DNA of 64,000 bases from contig NZ_OY782770.1 in NCBI RefSeq assembly GCF_963678245.1, positions 1,116,001 through 1,180,000 of the forward strand, in the 5' to 3' direction. The stretch's first letter is position 1, and each line of letters begins with the position of its first letter. Below, piece after piece: positions 43,247-53,745 of this stretch. The position numbers and the translations under genes were made by a program. The notes beneath the pieces were generated by a model. The model was given only the letters and a program-made list of their open reading frames with translations. It searched no databases and was not told where the DNA came from. This DNA is from an uncultured Sunxiuqinia sp. GTDB lineage: Bacteria; Bacteroidota; Bacteroidia; Bacteroidales; Prolixibacteraceae.

Positions 43247-44593
43247 CTAGTCGTATTGCTGAATAATGCTTCCTGTTAATCTTAATAGCGATGTGTGCGT
43301 ATCAATAAAGTTATAAATTGCCTGAAGCTTTCGCAATGAGGCATTCAGGTATATCAGCTGCACATCTCTAAAATTGAACGAATTGATCGCCCCATTGTCG
43401 AATTTTTCCTGAGCAATTTGCATATTCAATTTAGCAGCTTCCATATTCTCATCGGCCACATCCAGCAATTCCTTTCGAACCAGATAGAATTCATACAAAT
43501 TATCCATCCGATTGAACAGCTCGTGTTGCATCTGATCAAGTTCCACCTCTCCACTTTCTTGTTCAATCTTAGCGATTTGCAAGGCCCGCTTCCGGTTGCC
43601 ACCACTAAACAGATTATAACTCAATGTAAAATTACCGTACATATTATCCACATCGTTCCAAGAGTAACCGCTGTTTGTGCTCTTCAAATCTACTCCGGTT
43701 CGTGTGTGGCTAACTCCACCCGAAAATGACAAATTTGGATAATATGAACTTTTTGCAGCCATCACCGCATTTTCCAAAAGATTCTGGTTGATATACTGGT
43801 TCTTCAAGCTCTTGTTGTTAGCAATCATCTGGTCATGCAGGTCGGTTAAATTGTACTCAACCGGAATGGCTTCAAATTCGTCATCTAACTGAAAGGTTTT
43901 GCCAGTGTCGTCAGCTATCAGAAAAGCCAGGTCGCGCAGGGCATTCTTATAGCCTACCTGCTGTGATAAGTAGTTTGTTTTATCATCTAAATAGGCATTT
44001 TTCGCCTGTAAAACCTCAAAGGTTACAGCCGAACCAAACTCTCTTCGTTGCTCTATTCGTTTAAAACGATCTTCGGAAAGCAACATGACATCCTTTAAAA
44101 CTCTCAGTTGCTCTTTCTCTAACAAAACAGCGTAGTAGGCCAGCACCACTGCCTGAATAGTACCTTCGACCATGATTGCTGTATTTTGCTTCGAGAGGTT
44201 CTCCAGTTCGGCAAATCGCTGTTTGCTGATGTTTACCGAAAAACCATCAAACAAAGTCCAATTGACGGTTAATCCCCCCGAATAACGACTTTGTTGAAAA
44301 TCGTCATTCTCGTTGAGGTTGTTCGAGAAATTAGCTTCTGCCGAAACGCCGACATACGGATATCGTCCGGCATTCCCCCAGCTGTTGTTCAACTCGGTGA
44401 CTTTTAAATCATTCTTTGTTAAAGTGATGTCATAGTTATTCTCAAGAGCCGTTGCAATAGCCTCGTTCAAGCTTAAGCTGGTTTGGGCATTCGTAGTTGC
44501 AAATGCAAATAAAAACATTGGCAACAATATTCCAAATTTTGTCATCTTCACCAATTTATCCATTGTTGAAAAGGGTTGGTATTTTTTATTCAT
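43247..44593 (-). CDS. TolC-family outer-membrane efflux protein
   Basis: Start chosen at ATG 44593, because AAAGGA lies 8 bp before it and the start overlaps the RND gene stop (ATGAATAA); a start at 44545 would leave a shorter signal peptide, and 44623 lies deeper in the RND gene. Signal segment MTKFGILLPMFLFAFATTNAQ. Two OEP repeats of long helices and strands follow (SLNEAIATALENNYDITL, EKFDNGAINSFNFRDVQLIYLN near the end). It forms the outer-membrane channel of the tripartite pump encoded by the two upstream genes. Last gene of the operon. Confidence 0.9.
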   Translation of the reverse strand: MNKKYQPFSTMDKLVKMTKFGILLPMFLFAFATTNAQTSLSLNEAIATALENNYDITLTKNDLKVTELNNSWGNAGRYPYVGVSAEANFSNNLNENDDFQQSRYSGGLTVNWTLFDGFSVNISKQRFAELENLSKQNTAIMVEGTIQAVVLAYYAVLLEKEQLRVLKDVMLLSEDRFKRIEQRREFGSAVTFEVLQAKNAYLDDKTNYLSQQVGYKNALRDLAFLIADDTGKTFQLDDEFEAIPVEYNLTDLHDQMIANNKSLKNQYINQNLLENAVMAAKSSYYPNLSFSGGVSHTRTGVDLKSTNSGYSWNDVDNMYGNFTLSYNLFSGGNRKRALQIAKIEQESGEVELDQMQHELFNRMDNLYEFYLVRKELLDVADENMEAAKLNMQIAQEKFDNGAINSFNFRDVQLIYLNASLRKLQAIYNFIDTHTSLLRLTGSIIQQYD

Positions 44594-47500
44594 CTTGGCT
44601 ATCCTTTTTCTCAATTTTTTCAAGTTTTCTCAAACTATGTATGTAGGCAATTTCAACCTCCTCGGGTTCAAATTTTCGGCCATACCACAACTGACGAACA
44701 ACTCTGCGGATATCATTCAAAATCATGATTAATGCCGGGAAGAAAAGTAAGATAAACAAGGTTCCGAAAGCGACTCCATAGACCAACGAGATAGCCATTG
44801 GAATTAAAAACTGTGCCTGAAAACTTTTTTCTAACACAATTGGAAATAACCCAAATGAAGTGGTTAAAGTGGTTAAAATAATTGGCCGCAAGCGGTTTTT
44901 TCCGGCCTCAACAATAGCGTCCCGAACTTTCATGCCTCGTGTTATTTGCAAATTATATTTTTCCAGAAATACAACTGCATCATTTACAATTACCCCGGTA
45001 AGAGCAACAATTCCCCAAGCACTCAGAATTGAAACAGGTTTTCCGTGTATTCCATGCCCCCATATCGCTCCGAGAACTGCCATTGGAATCATAATCAGGA
45101 TCAGCAGAGGCTGTTCGAATGACTTAAAATTGATCATCAGAATAAAAACGATTATCAAAAATGCGAGCGGAAAATACAGCGTCATATCATTCATATTCCG
45201 CTGGCTCTCTTTTTGTTGCCCTTGATATTCGACCTGAATCCCCGGATACATCACCTTTAATTCCGGCACAACAGTTTCTCCTACTTGCTCCAAAATTTCA
45301 GTAACCGAAGCATCCGGATCAACAAGTTCAGCTTCCACACGAATCTCTCGTTTACCATTAAAACGTTGAATATTAACCGGACCACGCTCCAAATGATAAT
45401 CGACCAACTCAGTTAGAGGGTATTCTCCATTTGCGGTTTTAATTTTCATTCGCTCCATTTGTCCAATCGTTTCGCGGTCCTCTTTGGGATATCGTACCCA
45501 AATTCGCAATTCATCACGCCCATCCTGTATTCGTTGAGCCTGACCTCCATAAAATCCCTGACGCACCTGGTTTGCTATGGATGATTCATTGAAACCAAGC
45601 ATATAAGCCAAGGGTTTCAACTTCAATCGGACTTCCTGCTTTCCAAGTGAATTATTATCAACAACATCTTTTAACTGGGGCATCCCTTCCAACTTTGTGA
45701 TTAAAAAATCCCTCGCAGCTCTTATCTCCTCAATATTTCGCGACAATAAACTTATGGACACGGGAGCTCCAAAACGACCTCTTGCTCCAATTGTAAACTT
45801 TTCTGCTTCATTTACCGGTCCTATTTTTTTCTTCACCCGGTTTATAATTTCATAACTACTGATTCCGGTTTCCTCTGAATTTCGTGGAAAGACATTAATA
45901 TTTCCTGCATGTGCTCCTGTTTCCTGTCCATCAAATGCGGTCCCTAAACTCAAGAATGCATTATTGATGATGTCCACAGAGTCATTATAATCTTCCTTCA
46001 TTTCTTCATTTACTTCCCAAACAACATCTTCAAAATGTTCCAGATAAGCCATCGTTTGTGCTTCACCCTGACCAGGGGTAAAGGCAATATTAATATTAAA
46101 TGAGTCAAATTCCATTCTTGGGAAGAAGGTTGTCTTGATAATCTGTCCTCCAATTAGTCCAAACGTTATTAAAAACATAGCAACCGGGATACCGACAACA
46201 ACATAACGCCATTGTACGATTAATTTCAAAACCCGGTCATAGGCATAATCGCGCAGCCAGGAGAAAAATCGTTCGGTGTACTTTCGCAAACCTTTCGCTT
46301 TTGAACTCATCGCGCGTTCGTTTAACACCGCAGGACTGCTAAGGTGAGCCGGCAAAACAAAAAATGCTTCAAATAATGAGAAGAACAGGCTGGCGCACAC
46401 GATAAATGCCATTTCATACATCATCTCCATCCGGCCAGATATAAAAAACAGGGGTGCAAAGGCAATCATTGTAGTCGAAACGGAGGTAATAACAGCTGGA
46501 ACAACCTCAACAGTTCCGTCAATAGCAGCCCGCATTGGAGTCTTCCCCATTTCAAAGTGCTGAAAAATATTCTCGCCAATAACAATTCCGTCATCTACCA
46601 ATATTCCAATAACTAAAATCATCCCAAATAACGAGATCATATTGATGGTTACTCCCATTAAATTTGCAACAATGAACATGGCCAGAAAAGAGGAAGGAAT
46701 CCCCCAGGCAACCCATAAGGAAAGGCGAGTACTCAACATTAATCCTAACACGAGGACCACCATCACCAACCCTTGAAATCCATTTGTATACAATAGGTCT
46801 AAACGGCTATATAACAGCTCCAGAAATGAAAATGTAATATCTATTTCAACTCCTTGATGTTTCGTATTAAATTCTTCAATATAACCGCGAACATATTGAT
46901 CAATTTCTTCCAAGTCCTCAACAATCAACTTGGAAACACTTAGGGTAATAACTGGTTTCCCTTTAATTAAGCTCTTTGCTGGTGTCTCTGCAAATTTCTT
47001 TTTTACGGTGGCAACATCTCTGATTCGCAGCAGACTGCCATCCGTATCAGCACGAAGAACGATATCTCCAATTTTATTTGGGTCGGCACTTCTGGAGCGT
47101 AATCGAATGATGAGTTCTTCCTGCATGGAACGAATCTCACCTCCGGAAACATCTCTATTATTTTGTGAAATCGCATTTTGTAAATCTGAAAAAGTCAGTC
47201 CATAACGGAGTAGGGTTTCCTCCGATGCTTCAACCGAAATTTCAAGCTGAGGAAAACCATATATGGATACCTGGCTAACTTTCCCCGATGCCAGCAACTC
47301 TTCTTCAACCTGCTGCGCATAATCTTTTAGTGTCAACAAGTCAACATCGCCAGTCATTCTTAAAAACATGGCACGCGAAGTTGTGCGCTGTTTATATACA
47401 ATTGGTCGTTCTGCGGCAGTTGGAAATGATGATATCCCGTCAACGGCATTTTTGACCTCAATCAGAGTCTCGTCGATATCGATGTCACCTGTAATCTCGA

Positions 47501-47780
47501 TCTGAACACGAGTCGAATTTTCTGAGGATGTTGATGTAATCTCATAAATACCTGGAATTCCACGCACTGCTTCTTCAATACGCGAAGTAACCCCCTCCTC
47601 CATTTCCACAGGAGAGGCTCCGGGGTAGAAAACAGAAATATAAATATTTCGTGAAGGTCGTTCCGGAAAGAACGACTTTTTCATATTATACATGCTCAAT
47701 CCACCGACTACAAGAAGAAATACGATGATTAGGTTTGCGTAAAATGGAAATCGAACAAAAATCTCAACTAGCTTTCTCAT
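44586..47780 (-). CDS. RND-family efflux transporter
   Basis: A 1064-residue inner-membrane proton-driven pump of the AcrB/HAE superfamily, normal length. It shows the N-terminal membrane segment, the two periplasmic porter loops (FYPGASPVEMEEGVTSRIEEA), and membrane helix 4 with GILVDDGIVIGENIF carrying the proton-relay Asp pair. The second half repeats the layout with GVIVNDAVVFLEKYN. The middle has FFPRMEFDSFNINIAF, typical of the more divergent HAE group in Bacteroidota. The gene is 3 bp after the adaptor gene and overlaps the TolC-like gene. Substrate not readable from sequence. Confidence 0.93.
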   Translation of the reverse strand: MRKLVEIFVRFPFYANLIIVFLLVVGGLSMYNMKKSFFPERPSRNIYISVFYPGASPVEMEEGVTSRIEEAVRGIPGIYEITSTSSENSTRVQIEITGDIDIDETLIEVKNAVDGISSFPTAAERPIVYKQRTTSRAMFLRMTGDVDLLTLKDYAQQVEEELLASGKVSQVSIYGFPQLEISVEASEETLLRYGLTFSDLQNAISQNNRDVSGGEIRSMQEELIIRLRSRSADPNKIGDIVLRADTDGSLLRIRDVATVKKKFAETPAKSLIKGKPVITLSVSKLIVEDLEEIDQYVRGYIEEFNTKHQGVEIDITFSFLELLYSRLDLLYTNGFQGLVMVVLVLGLMLSTRLSLWVAWGIPSSFLAMFIVANLMGVTINMISLFGMILVIGILVDDGIVIGENIFQHFEMGKTPMRAAIDGTVEVVPAVITSVSTTMIAFAPLFFISGRMEMMYEMAFIVCASLFFSLFEAFFVLPAHLSSPAVLNERAMSSKAKGLRKYTERFFSWLRDYAYDRVLKLIVQWRYVVVGIPVAMFLITFGLIGGQIIKTTFFPRMEFDSFNINIAFTPGQGEAQTMAYLEHFEDVVWEVNEEMKEDYNDSVDIINNAFLSLGTAFDGQETGAHAGNINVFPRNSEETGISSYEIINRVKKKIGPVNEAEKFTIGARGRFGAPVSISLLSRNIEEIRAARDFLITKLEGMPQLKDVVDNNSLGKQEVRLKLKPLAYMLGFNESSIANQVRQGFYGGQAQRIQDGRDELRIWVRYPKEDRETIGQMERMKIKTANGEYPLTELVDYHLERGPVNIQRFNGKREIRVEAELVDPDASVTEILEQVGETVVPELKVMYPGIQVEYQGQQKESQRNMNDMTLYFPLAFLIIVFILMINFKSFEQPLLILIMIPMAVLGAIWGHGIHGKPVSILSAWGIVALTGVIVNDAVVFLEKYNLQITRGMKVRDAIVEAGKNRLRPIILTTLTTSFGLFPIVLEKSFQAQFLIPMAISLVYGVAFGTLFILLFFPALIMILNDIRRVVRQLWYGRKFEPEEVEIAYIHSLRKLEKIEKKDSQDE

Positions 47781-47783
47781 TTC

Positions 47784-48932
47784 TTAACTTTCAGTATTTC
47801 CAATTGTTTTAGCTTCTAATATTTCAACCGGTGTTTTTTCCTTCACGTTAATCAATGATTCTGTCACAACGTATTCACCTTCTTCCAATCCATCAAAAAT
47901 CAATGTTGAAGTATTTACTTTTATAATATGAATCTGCTTCTTTTTCAAGAATCCTCCGTCCACGACAAATACATCATTTGTATTAAACACAGCACTTCTA
48001 GGGATTTCCATAGCCTGCTGGATCGGTAATCCCGGAAAAACAACCGATAGATATTCGCCTGACAATAATATATCATTGTATTTCGCATCCACCTTAACAA
48101 AAATACTGCGCGACTGCGTGCTTTCATCAACAAAGGCTGCTTTTCGCACTACCTTGCCAGTCAATTCAAGACTTCCCTTATTGACCGTGACTTGATCTCC
48201 AATTTTAATCCAACGCGAAAATTCATTTTCAATAGGAACTTCCAACTCCAACAAATCTGTTCGAATCATATTCGCAATTTGCCCTCCCGTATTCACGTAG
48301 GCACCAACTTCAGAATTGACCTTGGTAAAAGTACCGTCAAATGGAGCATACATTGAATGGCGATCCAGTTTCTTTTCATCTTGAAGGATACTGTAATAGC
48401 TATTAAGAACACCCTGACTTGCTAAAAAAACCTTCAATTTTTCATCGTTGTAATTGGGCAAATCCGGAAGTGTCTCGTTTAAATCGATCGCATTGAAGAA
48501 ATCCAAATAACTCTGATAGTTGTCTGGAAAATCAATTTTGATATCGGGTAGAATATTGGTTAAGCTATTTAAAAACAGGCTCTTTTTACTTTTCAATGCT
48601 AATTCAACTTCATCTTTATATATCGTTGCAAGATGTTGTCCCTTTTTAAACGTGGTTCCCTTTTTTAATCTCACATCGCCACGTTCAATTTTACCAGGGG
48701 CTTCGGCAACCAATAAAACTTCGTTTCCTGACACAACTCTTCCCTGTGCTTTTACCGATGAGATGATCTCTGAATAGTCGACTTGCTCAACAGATACATA
48801 GCGTTTCACCTCAGTTTCGGGTTTCTGCACCGCCTCCGGTTTCATTGAAATAAATAATTTTGACAACACTGCAGATCCGCCCAGCAAAATAATAAGACCT
48901 ACAACTACAAACGTAATTTTTCTCCAGTTCAT
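47784..48932 (-). CDS. RND efflux periplasmic adaptor
   Basis: A 382-residue membrane-fusion protein. One N-terminal membrane anchor (ITFVVVGLIILLGGSAVL). The lipoyl-like halves (VKAQGRVVSGNEVLLVAEAPG and MYAPFDGTFTKVNSEVGAYV) flank a short helical hairpin. The beta-barrel and membrane-proximal domains follow (GDQVTVNKGSLELTGKVV, VEVPIE-type strands). First gene of the adaptor-pump-channel operon (gaps 3 bp and overlap). The 370 bp in front are shared with divergent nadB. Confidence 0.92.
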   Translation of the reverse strand: MNWRKITFVVVGLIILLGGSAVLSKLFISMKPEAVQKPETEVKRYVSVEQVDYSEIISSVKAQGRVVSGNEVLLVAEAPGKIERGDVRLKKGTTFKKGQHLATIYKDEVELALKSKKSLFLNSLTNILPDIKIDFPDNYQSYLDFFNAIDLNETLPDLPNYNDEKLKVFLASQGVLNSYYSILQDEKKLDRHSMYAPFDGTFTKVNSEVGAYVNTGGQIANMIRTDLLELEVPIENEFSRWIKIGDQVTVNKGSLELTGKVVRKAAFVDESTQSRSIFVKVDAKYNDILLSGEYLSVVFPGLPIQQAMEIPRSAVFNTNDVFVVDGGFLKKKQIHIIKVNTSTLIFDGLEEGEYVVTESLINVKEKTPVEILEAKTIGNTES

Positions 48933-49267
48933 GTTCGATTTATTTGGATTGTAACATACAAGGGGTTCAACACCATGTTAGCTTTATTGAGATAATATAA
49001 ACATCTGAATTGATTTTTTTAGATGTCATTTGAGATAAAAAGTTTAACCGATTGAAAAACAAATTCCTAATTTATTGACTCCTGTCATTTTTGCGCATTG
49101 GAGATTTTTCAAGATTAAAAGTTCGCAAGATCGAAATATAATCACAAGACTTTCAAATTTATTTGTAATTTTTTCTTAATCCAACTTTTCATAAATTTAA
49201 CTCTTCCATGGAGTCGAATTCATAACAAAAACTAAACGTTATAAGCTACTGATAAATCAGTTTTATA

Positions 49268-49275
49268 TACCTTTG
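49268..49275 (+). promoter_or_regulatory. Promoter -7 box of the nadB operon
   Basis: TACCTTTG, exact TAnnTTTG, 30 bp before the nadB ATG. The rest of the divergent region 48933-49267 is AT-rich with nothing else I can assign. Confidence 0.6.
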
Positions 49276-49305
49276 TATCTCTTATTTGATTTGAAGTCAA
49301 CGTAA

Positions 49306-50877
49306 ATGCAAGTTATAAATTTTGACACCATTGTAATTGGTAGCGGTTTGGCAGGGCTATCAGCTGCCTATCATGCATCGAAACATGGTACTGTTGCCAT
49401 TATTACAAAATCACAGTTGGACACCAGTAATTCGTACTATGCCCAAGGAGGAATTGCGGGAGCAATAAACGAAGACGACTCTCCGAAGTTACATTATCAC
49501 GACACAATTGTTGCAGGGCGAGGGCTATGCGAGAAAGAGGCTGTTAAGATTCTGGTAAACGAAGGTCGCGAACGAGTGTTGGAATTGATTGACATAGGAA
49601 TGAAGTTCGACCAAAAAGATAGTGAATATATTTTAGGTCTTGAGGGAGGACACAGCAAGCGAAGAATTTTGCATGCCGGCGGAGATGCTACCGGAAAAGA
49701 GCTGACCGGATTTATGCTTGAGAAAGTTCGTAATCAGGAAACTGTTACTTCATTTGAATATACAGCGGTTACCCGATTAATTATTGAAGAAGGTAGATGC
49801 ACAGGAGCACAAGCAATTGATTTTGTCTCGGACGAAAATGTAATTTTTAAAGGCAATGCCTGTATTCTGGCGACCGGTGGCTTATCGCGTATTTTTAGCC
49901 GAACAACCAATCCGCATACGGCAACAGGCGATGGTGTTGCATTGGCATATGAAGCCGGAGCAGAATTAGCCGACATGGAGTTTATCCAGTTTCATCCATC
50001 GGCGCTCTTTGTGAATGACAAAGACGCTTTTCTGATTAGTGAAGCGGTGCGTGGCGAGGGAGCCTGGCTGCTCAACACAATCGGAGAGCGTTTCATGAAA
50101 GAAGTTCACCCATTGGCAGAGCTTGCTCCACGCGACATTGTCGCATTTTCGATCTATCGGCAAATGCAAAAGCACAAAAGCAAGCACATCTACCTATCCA
50201 TGAAACACCTGAACGCAGAGAAAATAAAAAAGCGATTCTCAAACATTTATAGAAAACTGCAGGAGTATGGATACGATATGACCAAGGACTTGCTTCCCAT
50301 TGCTCCGGCAGCTCATTATATGGTTGGTGGCATAAAAACCGATCTGGATGGAGAAACGAACATCCCCTGCCTTTTTGCCTGTGGCGAAGTCGCCTCTACA
50401 GGCGTTATGGGAGCCAATCGACTAGCTAGCAACTCCCTGTTAGAATGCTTAGTTTTTGGCAAACGTGCTGCCGAAAAAGCATCATTGCAAAAGCCCAAAA
50501 CAACAAAGGCTGAAAATTACAAAGCGCTTACCAACAAACAAGAAAATGAACAAGCATTTCTAAACATTAAAAACGAAATCGCGGATTTGATGTCCCAAAA
50601 TGTTGGGATTGTTAGAGAAGGTCGATTTCTTAAGGAAACCATTGATAAGCTACTCGAGATTAACACCCGAATCCCTGAGCAGCTGACAGATTATAATCAA
50701 CTAAAAACAAGACAAATCGTTGAGATTTGTTTACTAATTACACATTCGGCGCTATTGCGGGAAGAAAGCCGCGGAGGTCATATTCGTGAAGATTTCCAAA
50801 AGGAATCACCAGACTTCAGACTACATATTATTCAGCAAAAATATCAAGAACCTTTTTTTATTCCGATACAAAAATGA
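49306..50877 (+). CDS. nadB: L-aspartate oxidase
   Basis: A 523-residue flavoprotein, first enzyme of de novo NAD synthesis (aspartate to iminoaspartate). FAD-binding VIGSGLAGLSAAYHA; SNSYYAQGGIAGA substrate loop; the GGHSKRRILHAGGDATG segment; FIQFHPSALF; SEAVRGEGAWL; LAPRDIVAF; and ANRLASNSLLECLVFG near the C-terminus. These separate it from fumarate reductase. It overlaps nadC by 4 bp (ATGA). The quinolinate synthase gene nadA is not in the window. Confidence 0.96.
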   Translation: MQVINFDTIVIGSGLAGLSAAYHASKHGTVAIITKSQLDTSNSYYAQGGIAGAINEDDSPKLHYHDTIVAGRGLCEKEAVKILVNEGRERVLELIDIGMKFDQKDSEYILGLEGGHSKRRILHAGGDATGKELTGFMLEKVRNQETVTSFEYTAVTRLIIEEGRCTGAQAIDFVSDENVIFKGNACILATGGLSRIFSRTTNPHTATGDGVALAYEAGAELADMEFIQFHPSALFVNDKDAFLISEAVRGEGAWLLNTIGERFMKEVHPLAELAPRDIVAFSIYRQMQKHKSKHIYLSMKHLNAEKIKKRFSNIYRKLQEYGYDMTKDLLPIAPAAHYMVGGIKTDLDGETNIPCLFACGEVASTGVMGANRLASNSLLECLVFGKRAAEKASLQKPKTTKAENYKALTNKQENEQAFLNIKNEIADLMSQNVGIVREGRFLKETIDKLLEINTRIPEQLTDYNQLKTRQIVEICLLITHSALLREESRGGHIREDFQKESPDFRLHIIQQKYQEPFFIPIQK

Positions 50878-51719
50878 TGAACGCAAAAGAACTTGAAGCC
50901 GCCAAAACTCTAATCAATCTGGCGATAAACGAAGATGTTGCAACAGGAGACATCACTACCGACAACCTGATTCCGGCAGAAACTCGCCGTAAAGCCTATA
51001 TGATTGCCAAAGCCGATGGAGTAATTGCCGGCTTACCAATTGCTGAAATGGTTTTCCGAAAGTTTGATGAGTCGCTGGTTTGGGAACCTCAAGTTGAAGA
51101 AGGAGCAAGTGTTACAAACGGCACTGTTTTGGTTCGTTTTGAAGCTTCGTACCGCGCACTGCTAACTGCCGAACGTACGGCGCTGAACTTCTTTCAACGC
51201 TTATCAGGAATTGCAACCATGTCGGCCAAATATGCTGATGCGGTTAAAGACTACAATACGGTGATTTTGGATACTCGTAAAACATTGCCAGGCTTTCGCA
51301 TGCTCGACAAATATGCAGTAAAAACCGGTGGCGCAACAAACCATCGCATCGGACTGTTCGATATGGTCATGATTAAAGATAACCACATTGAAGTAGCGGG
51401 AGGAATAACACCGGCCGTAGAACAAATTCGAGCAAAAGTTCCTGCTGATATTAAAATTGAGGTAGAAACAACCACGATGGAACAAGTCGTGGAGGCACTG
51501 AATGCAGGTGCCGACATTATCATGTTAGACAATATGGACAACGAAACCATGAGCACAGCTGTGGAACTAATCGATGGAAATGCAAAAGTTGAAGCTTCAG
51601 GAAACATGACCATTGAGCGACTTAAAGGTGTGGCTGCGACTGGTGTTGATTTCATTTCGATTGGCGCATTGACGCACTCGGTACAAGCGATGGATATTAG
51701 CCAGCGACTAGAAGAATGA
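50874..51719 (+). CDS. nadC: Nicotinate-nucleotide pyrophosphorylase (carboxylating)
   Basis: A 281-residue phosphoribosyltransferase of type II fold: converts quinolinate and PRPP to nicotinate mononucleotide. Motifs: NEDVATGDITTDNLI, LTAERTALNFFQRLSGIAT, ILDTRKTLPGFRMLDKYAVKTGGATNHRIGL (split by Arg and Lys contacts), MIKDNHIEVAGG, EVETTTMEQ, IIMLDNMD and SIGALTHS. Overlaps nadB and coaX by 4 bp each, so translation is coupled through all three. Confidence 0.96.
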   Translation: MMNAKELEAAKTLINLAINEDVATGDITTDNLIPAETRRKAYMIAKADGVIAGLPIAEMVFRKFDESLVWEPQVEEGASVTNGTVLVRFEASYRALLTAERTALNFFQRLSGIATMSAKYADAVKDYNTVILDTRKTLPGFRMLDKYAVKTGGATNHRIGLFDMVMIKDNHIEVAGGITPAVEQIRAKVPADIKIEVETTTMEQVVEALNAGADIIMLDNMDNETMSTAVELIDGNAKVEASGNMTIERLKGVAATGVDFISIGALTHSVQAMDISQRLEE

Positions 51720-52450
51720 ATCTGGTTATTGATATAGGAAATAGTCGGATCAAACTTGCTGTGTTCAAGAATAGTGAGATCTTGCATCATTTCGTTGTGG
51801 ACGAATTGCATCCGGAGGACATTCAGGATTTACTTCAGAAACATGCTGATCTAAAAAATGTAATCGTCTCAGCAGTTCGCGATTATGCGGCAGAATTGAA
51901 ACATTTTCTACGGCAATCTTTTGACACCTATATTGAGCTAGGTGCTGACACGCCTGTCCCAATAATCAATCGCTACAAAACTCCTGAATCACTTGGCAAA
52001 GACCGCTTAGCTGCAGCAGTTGGTGCAACGGTACTTTGCCCAAATCAAAATGTGCTGGTAATCGATGCCGGTACAGCGATTACTTACGAATTCATCAGCT
52101 CTAAACACGAATATCTTGGAGGTAACATTTCTCCGGGTTTGACTACCCGCTTTAAAGCACTTCACCAATTTACCAGGAAACTGCCCCTGTTGACGGAAAA
52201 CGAGAAAGCTCCAGTGATAGGAACTGACACCGAATCAGCCATTCAATCGGGCGTACAAATGGGCTTGCTTTTTGAAGTCGAAAAATACATTGAGCACTTT
52301 AACACTATTTACGAAAAATTACAAATCATTATCACTGGCGGAGATGCGATTCTCTTTGATAAGAAATTTAAAAAAACCATCTTTGTACACTTTAATTTAA
52401 CGCTCATCGGTTTAAACAGAATTCTGGAACACAATGTTAAAAAGACTTAG
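51716..52450 (+). CDS. coaX: Type III pantothenate kinase
   Basis: A 244-residue ASKHA-fold kinase for the first step of coenzyme A synthesis. Motifs: N-terminal VIDIGNSRIKLAVF (phosphate 1), SLGKDRLAAAVGA, VIDAGTAITYEFI (phosphate 2 with catalytic Asp), GGNISPGLTTRFKAL and ITGGDA (adenosine). It overlaps nadC by 4 bp and the following outer-membrane gene by 17 bp. The coaX-to-envelope-gene order is shared by many Bacteroidota. Confidence 0.95.
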   Translation: MNLVIDIGNSRIKLAVFKNSEILHHFVVDELHPEDIQDLLQKHADLKNVIVSAVRDYAAELKHFLRQSFDTYIELGADTPVPIINRYKTPESLGKDRLAAAVGATVLCPNQNVLVIDAGTAITYEFISSKHEYLGGNISPGLTTRFKALHQFTRKLPLLTENEKAPVIGTDTESAIQSGVQMGLLFEVEKYIEHFNTIYEKLQIIITGGDAILFDKKFKKTIFVHFNLTLIGLNRILEHNVKKT

Positions 52451-53714
52451 CGGAATTTTCATTTGCGGATTATTCGTTCTAATGGAACTAACTTCATTCG
52501 CACAAAATAACAACACATCATCGCCATTTTCTCGTTTCGGTTTGGGAGACCTTCACGGTTACTCCCAAGGACGTTTTGCAGGAATGGGTGGTGCATCACT
52601 CGGAAGTAGGCATCAGGTGCAAATCAACTCTTCAAACCCCGCATCCTACCCTGCAATCGACAGTTTGTCATTTATATTCGAATTTGGAGCAGATGGTCGA
52701 TTATCTGAATACAAGTCCGCATCGAACAGTTTTACAACCAACGATGCCAACTTCAGATATTTCTCTTTCAGTTTTCCAATTACCCGATGGTCTGCGGCAA
52801 CTATGGGGATTACTCCGTATGCAGACAAAGGCTACGAGATATATACCGAGGAAGATGATCCAGACATTGGTCGGATAGGATATAGTTATTTTGGAACAGG
52901 TACAATTTCGAAAGCCTATTTTGGAGCAGGCTTTAACCTTACAGAATCATTGTCAGTTGGAGCTAACGTTTATTATCTGTTTGGGACCTTAAATCAGAAT
53001 AATTCAATTTATTTTATTGATGATGCCGAGCAATACGGTTTTAATGAGATCGAACAAACCAGGCTTCGTGATTTTGCGTATTTACTTGGTATTCAATACG
53101 ACCTAAAGTTGAAAAATGATAATTTTTTAACAATTGGGGCTACCTTTGATAAAAAATCAAAATTCACCGCATTCCACAATCTGAAACAAGAAAAGATTTT
53201 ATCTTTCGGCGGAAGTACAATAGCAGACTCTGTAAGCACAATCGTTGATGAGCCCGGGAAAATTCAATTGCCCACCAGCATGGGGCTTGGAGTGTCTTAT
53301 ACCGTATTAAACAAACTTGAAGTTAACGCTGATTTTCATCACTCAAAGTGGAGTGAAGCCAAATTTTATGGAAGCCCGGTTACCGAATTGACTGACCAAA
53401 CTAAAGTGAGTTTTGGTGCCGAATATATTCCGGAAGCAACTTCTATCCGCAGTTATATAAAACGTATCCGATACCGTGCAGGTATACACTTTGATAAGTC
53501 CTACTTAAAAATTAACAACCAACAACTTAACGAATATGGCATGAGTTTTGGTGTAGGTCTTCCAGTTAATCGTTCAAAGTCAACAATCAATTTAGCATTG
53601 GAATTTGGACGTAGAGGAACAATTGAGGATAACTTAATTCGTGAAAACTATACCAAAATAAGTTTATATTTGAACTTGTTTGATCGGTGGTTTATCCAAC
53701 GAAAATTCGATTAA
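52434..53714 (+). CDS. Outer-membrane beta-barrel protein downstream of coaX
   Basis: A 426-residue protein with a signal peptide (FICGLFVLMELTSFAQ). It opens with SPFSRFGLGDL and GMGGASLGSRHQVQINSSNPASYPAIDSL, features shared with FadL-like or PorV-like barrels of Bacteroidota. Beta strands continue to the end (ISLYLNLFDRWFIQRKFD). The start overlaps coaX by 17 bp. It belongs to the conserved coaX / barrel / TPR / lptC / CNNM / PpiD series, so a role in envelope assembly is likely, but no specific function is known to me. Confidence 0.8.
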   Translation: MLKRLSGIFICGLFVLMELTSFAQNNNTSSPFSRFGLGDLHGYSQGRFAGMGGASLGSRHQVQINSSNPASYPAIDSLSFIFEFGADGRLSEYKSASNSFTTNDANFRYFSFSFPITRWSAATMGITPYADKGYEIYTEEDDPDIGRIGYSYFGTGTISKAYFGAGFNLTESLSVGANVYYLFGTLNQNNSIYFIDDAEQYGFNEIEQTRLRDFAYLLGIQYDLKLKNDNFLTIGATFDKKSKFTAFHNLKQEKILSFGGSTIADSVSTIVDEPGKIQLPTSMGLGVSYTVLNKLEVNADFHHSKWSEAKFYGSPVTELTDQTKVSFGAEYIPEATSIRSYIKRIRYRAGIHFDKSYLKINNQQLNEYGMSFGVGLPVNRSKSTINLALEFGRRGTIEDNLIRENYTKISLYLNLFDRWFIQRKFD

Positions 53715-53745
53715 CAAAAAAGTGTAATTAAAAATAAAATTGATC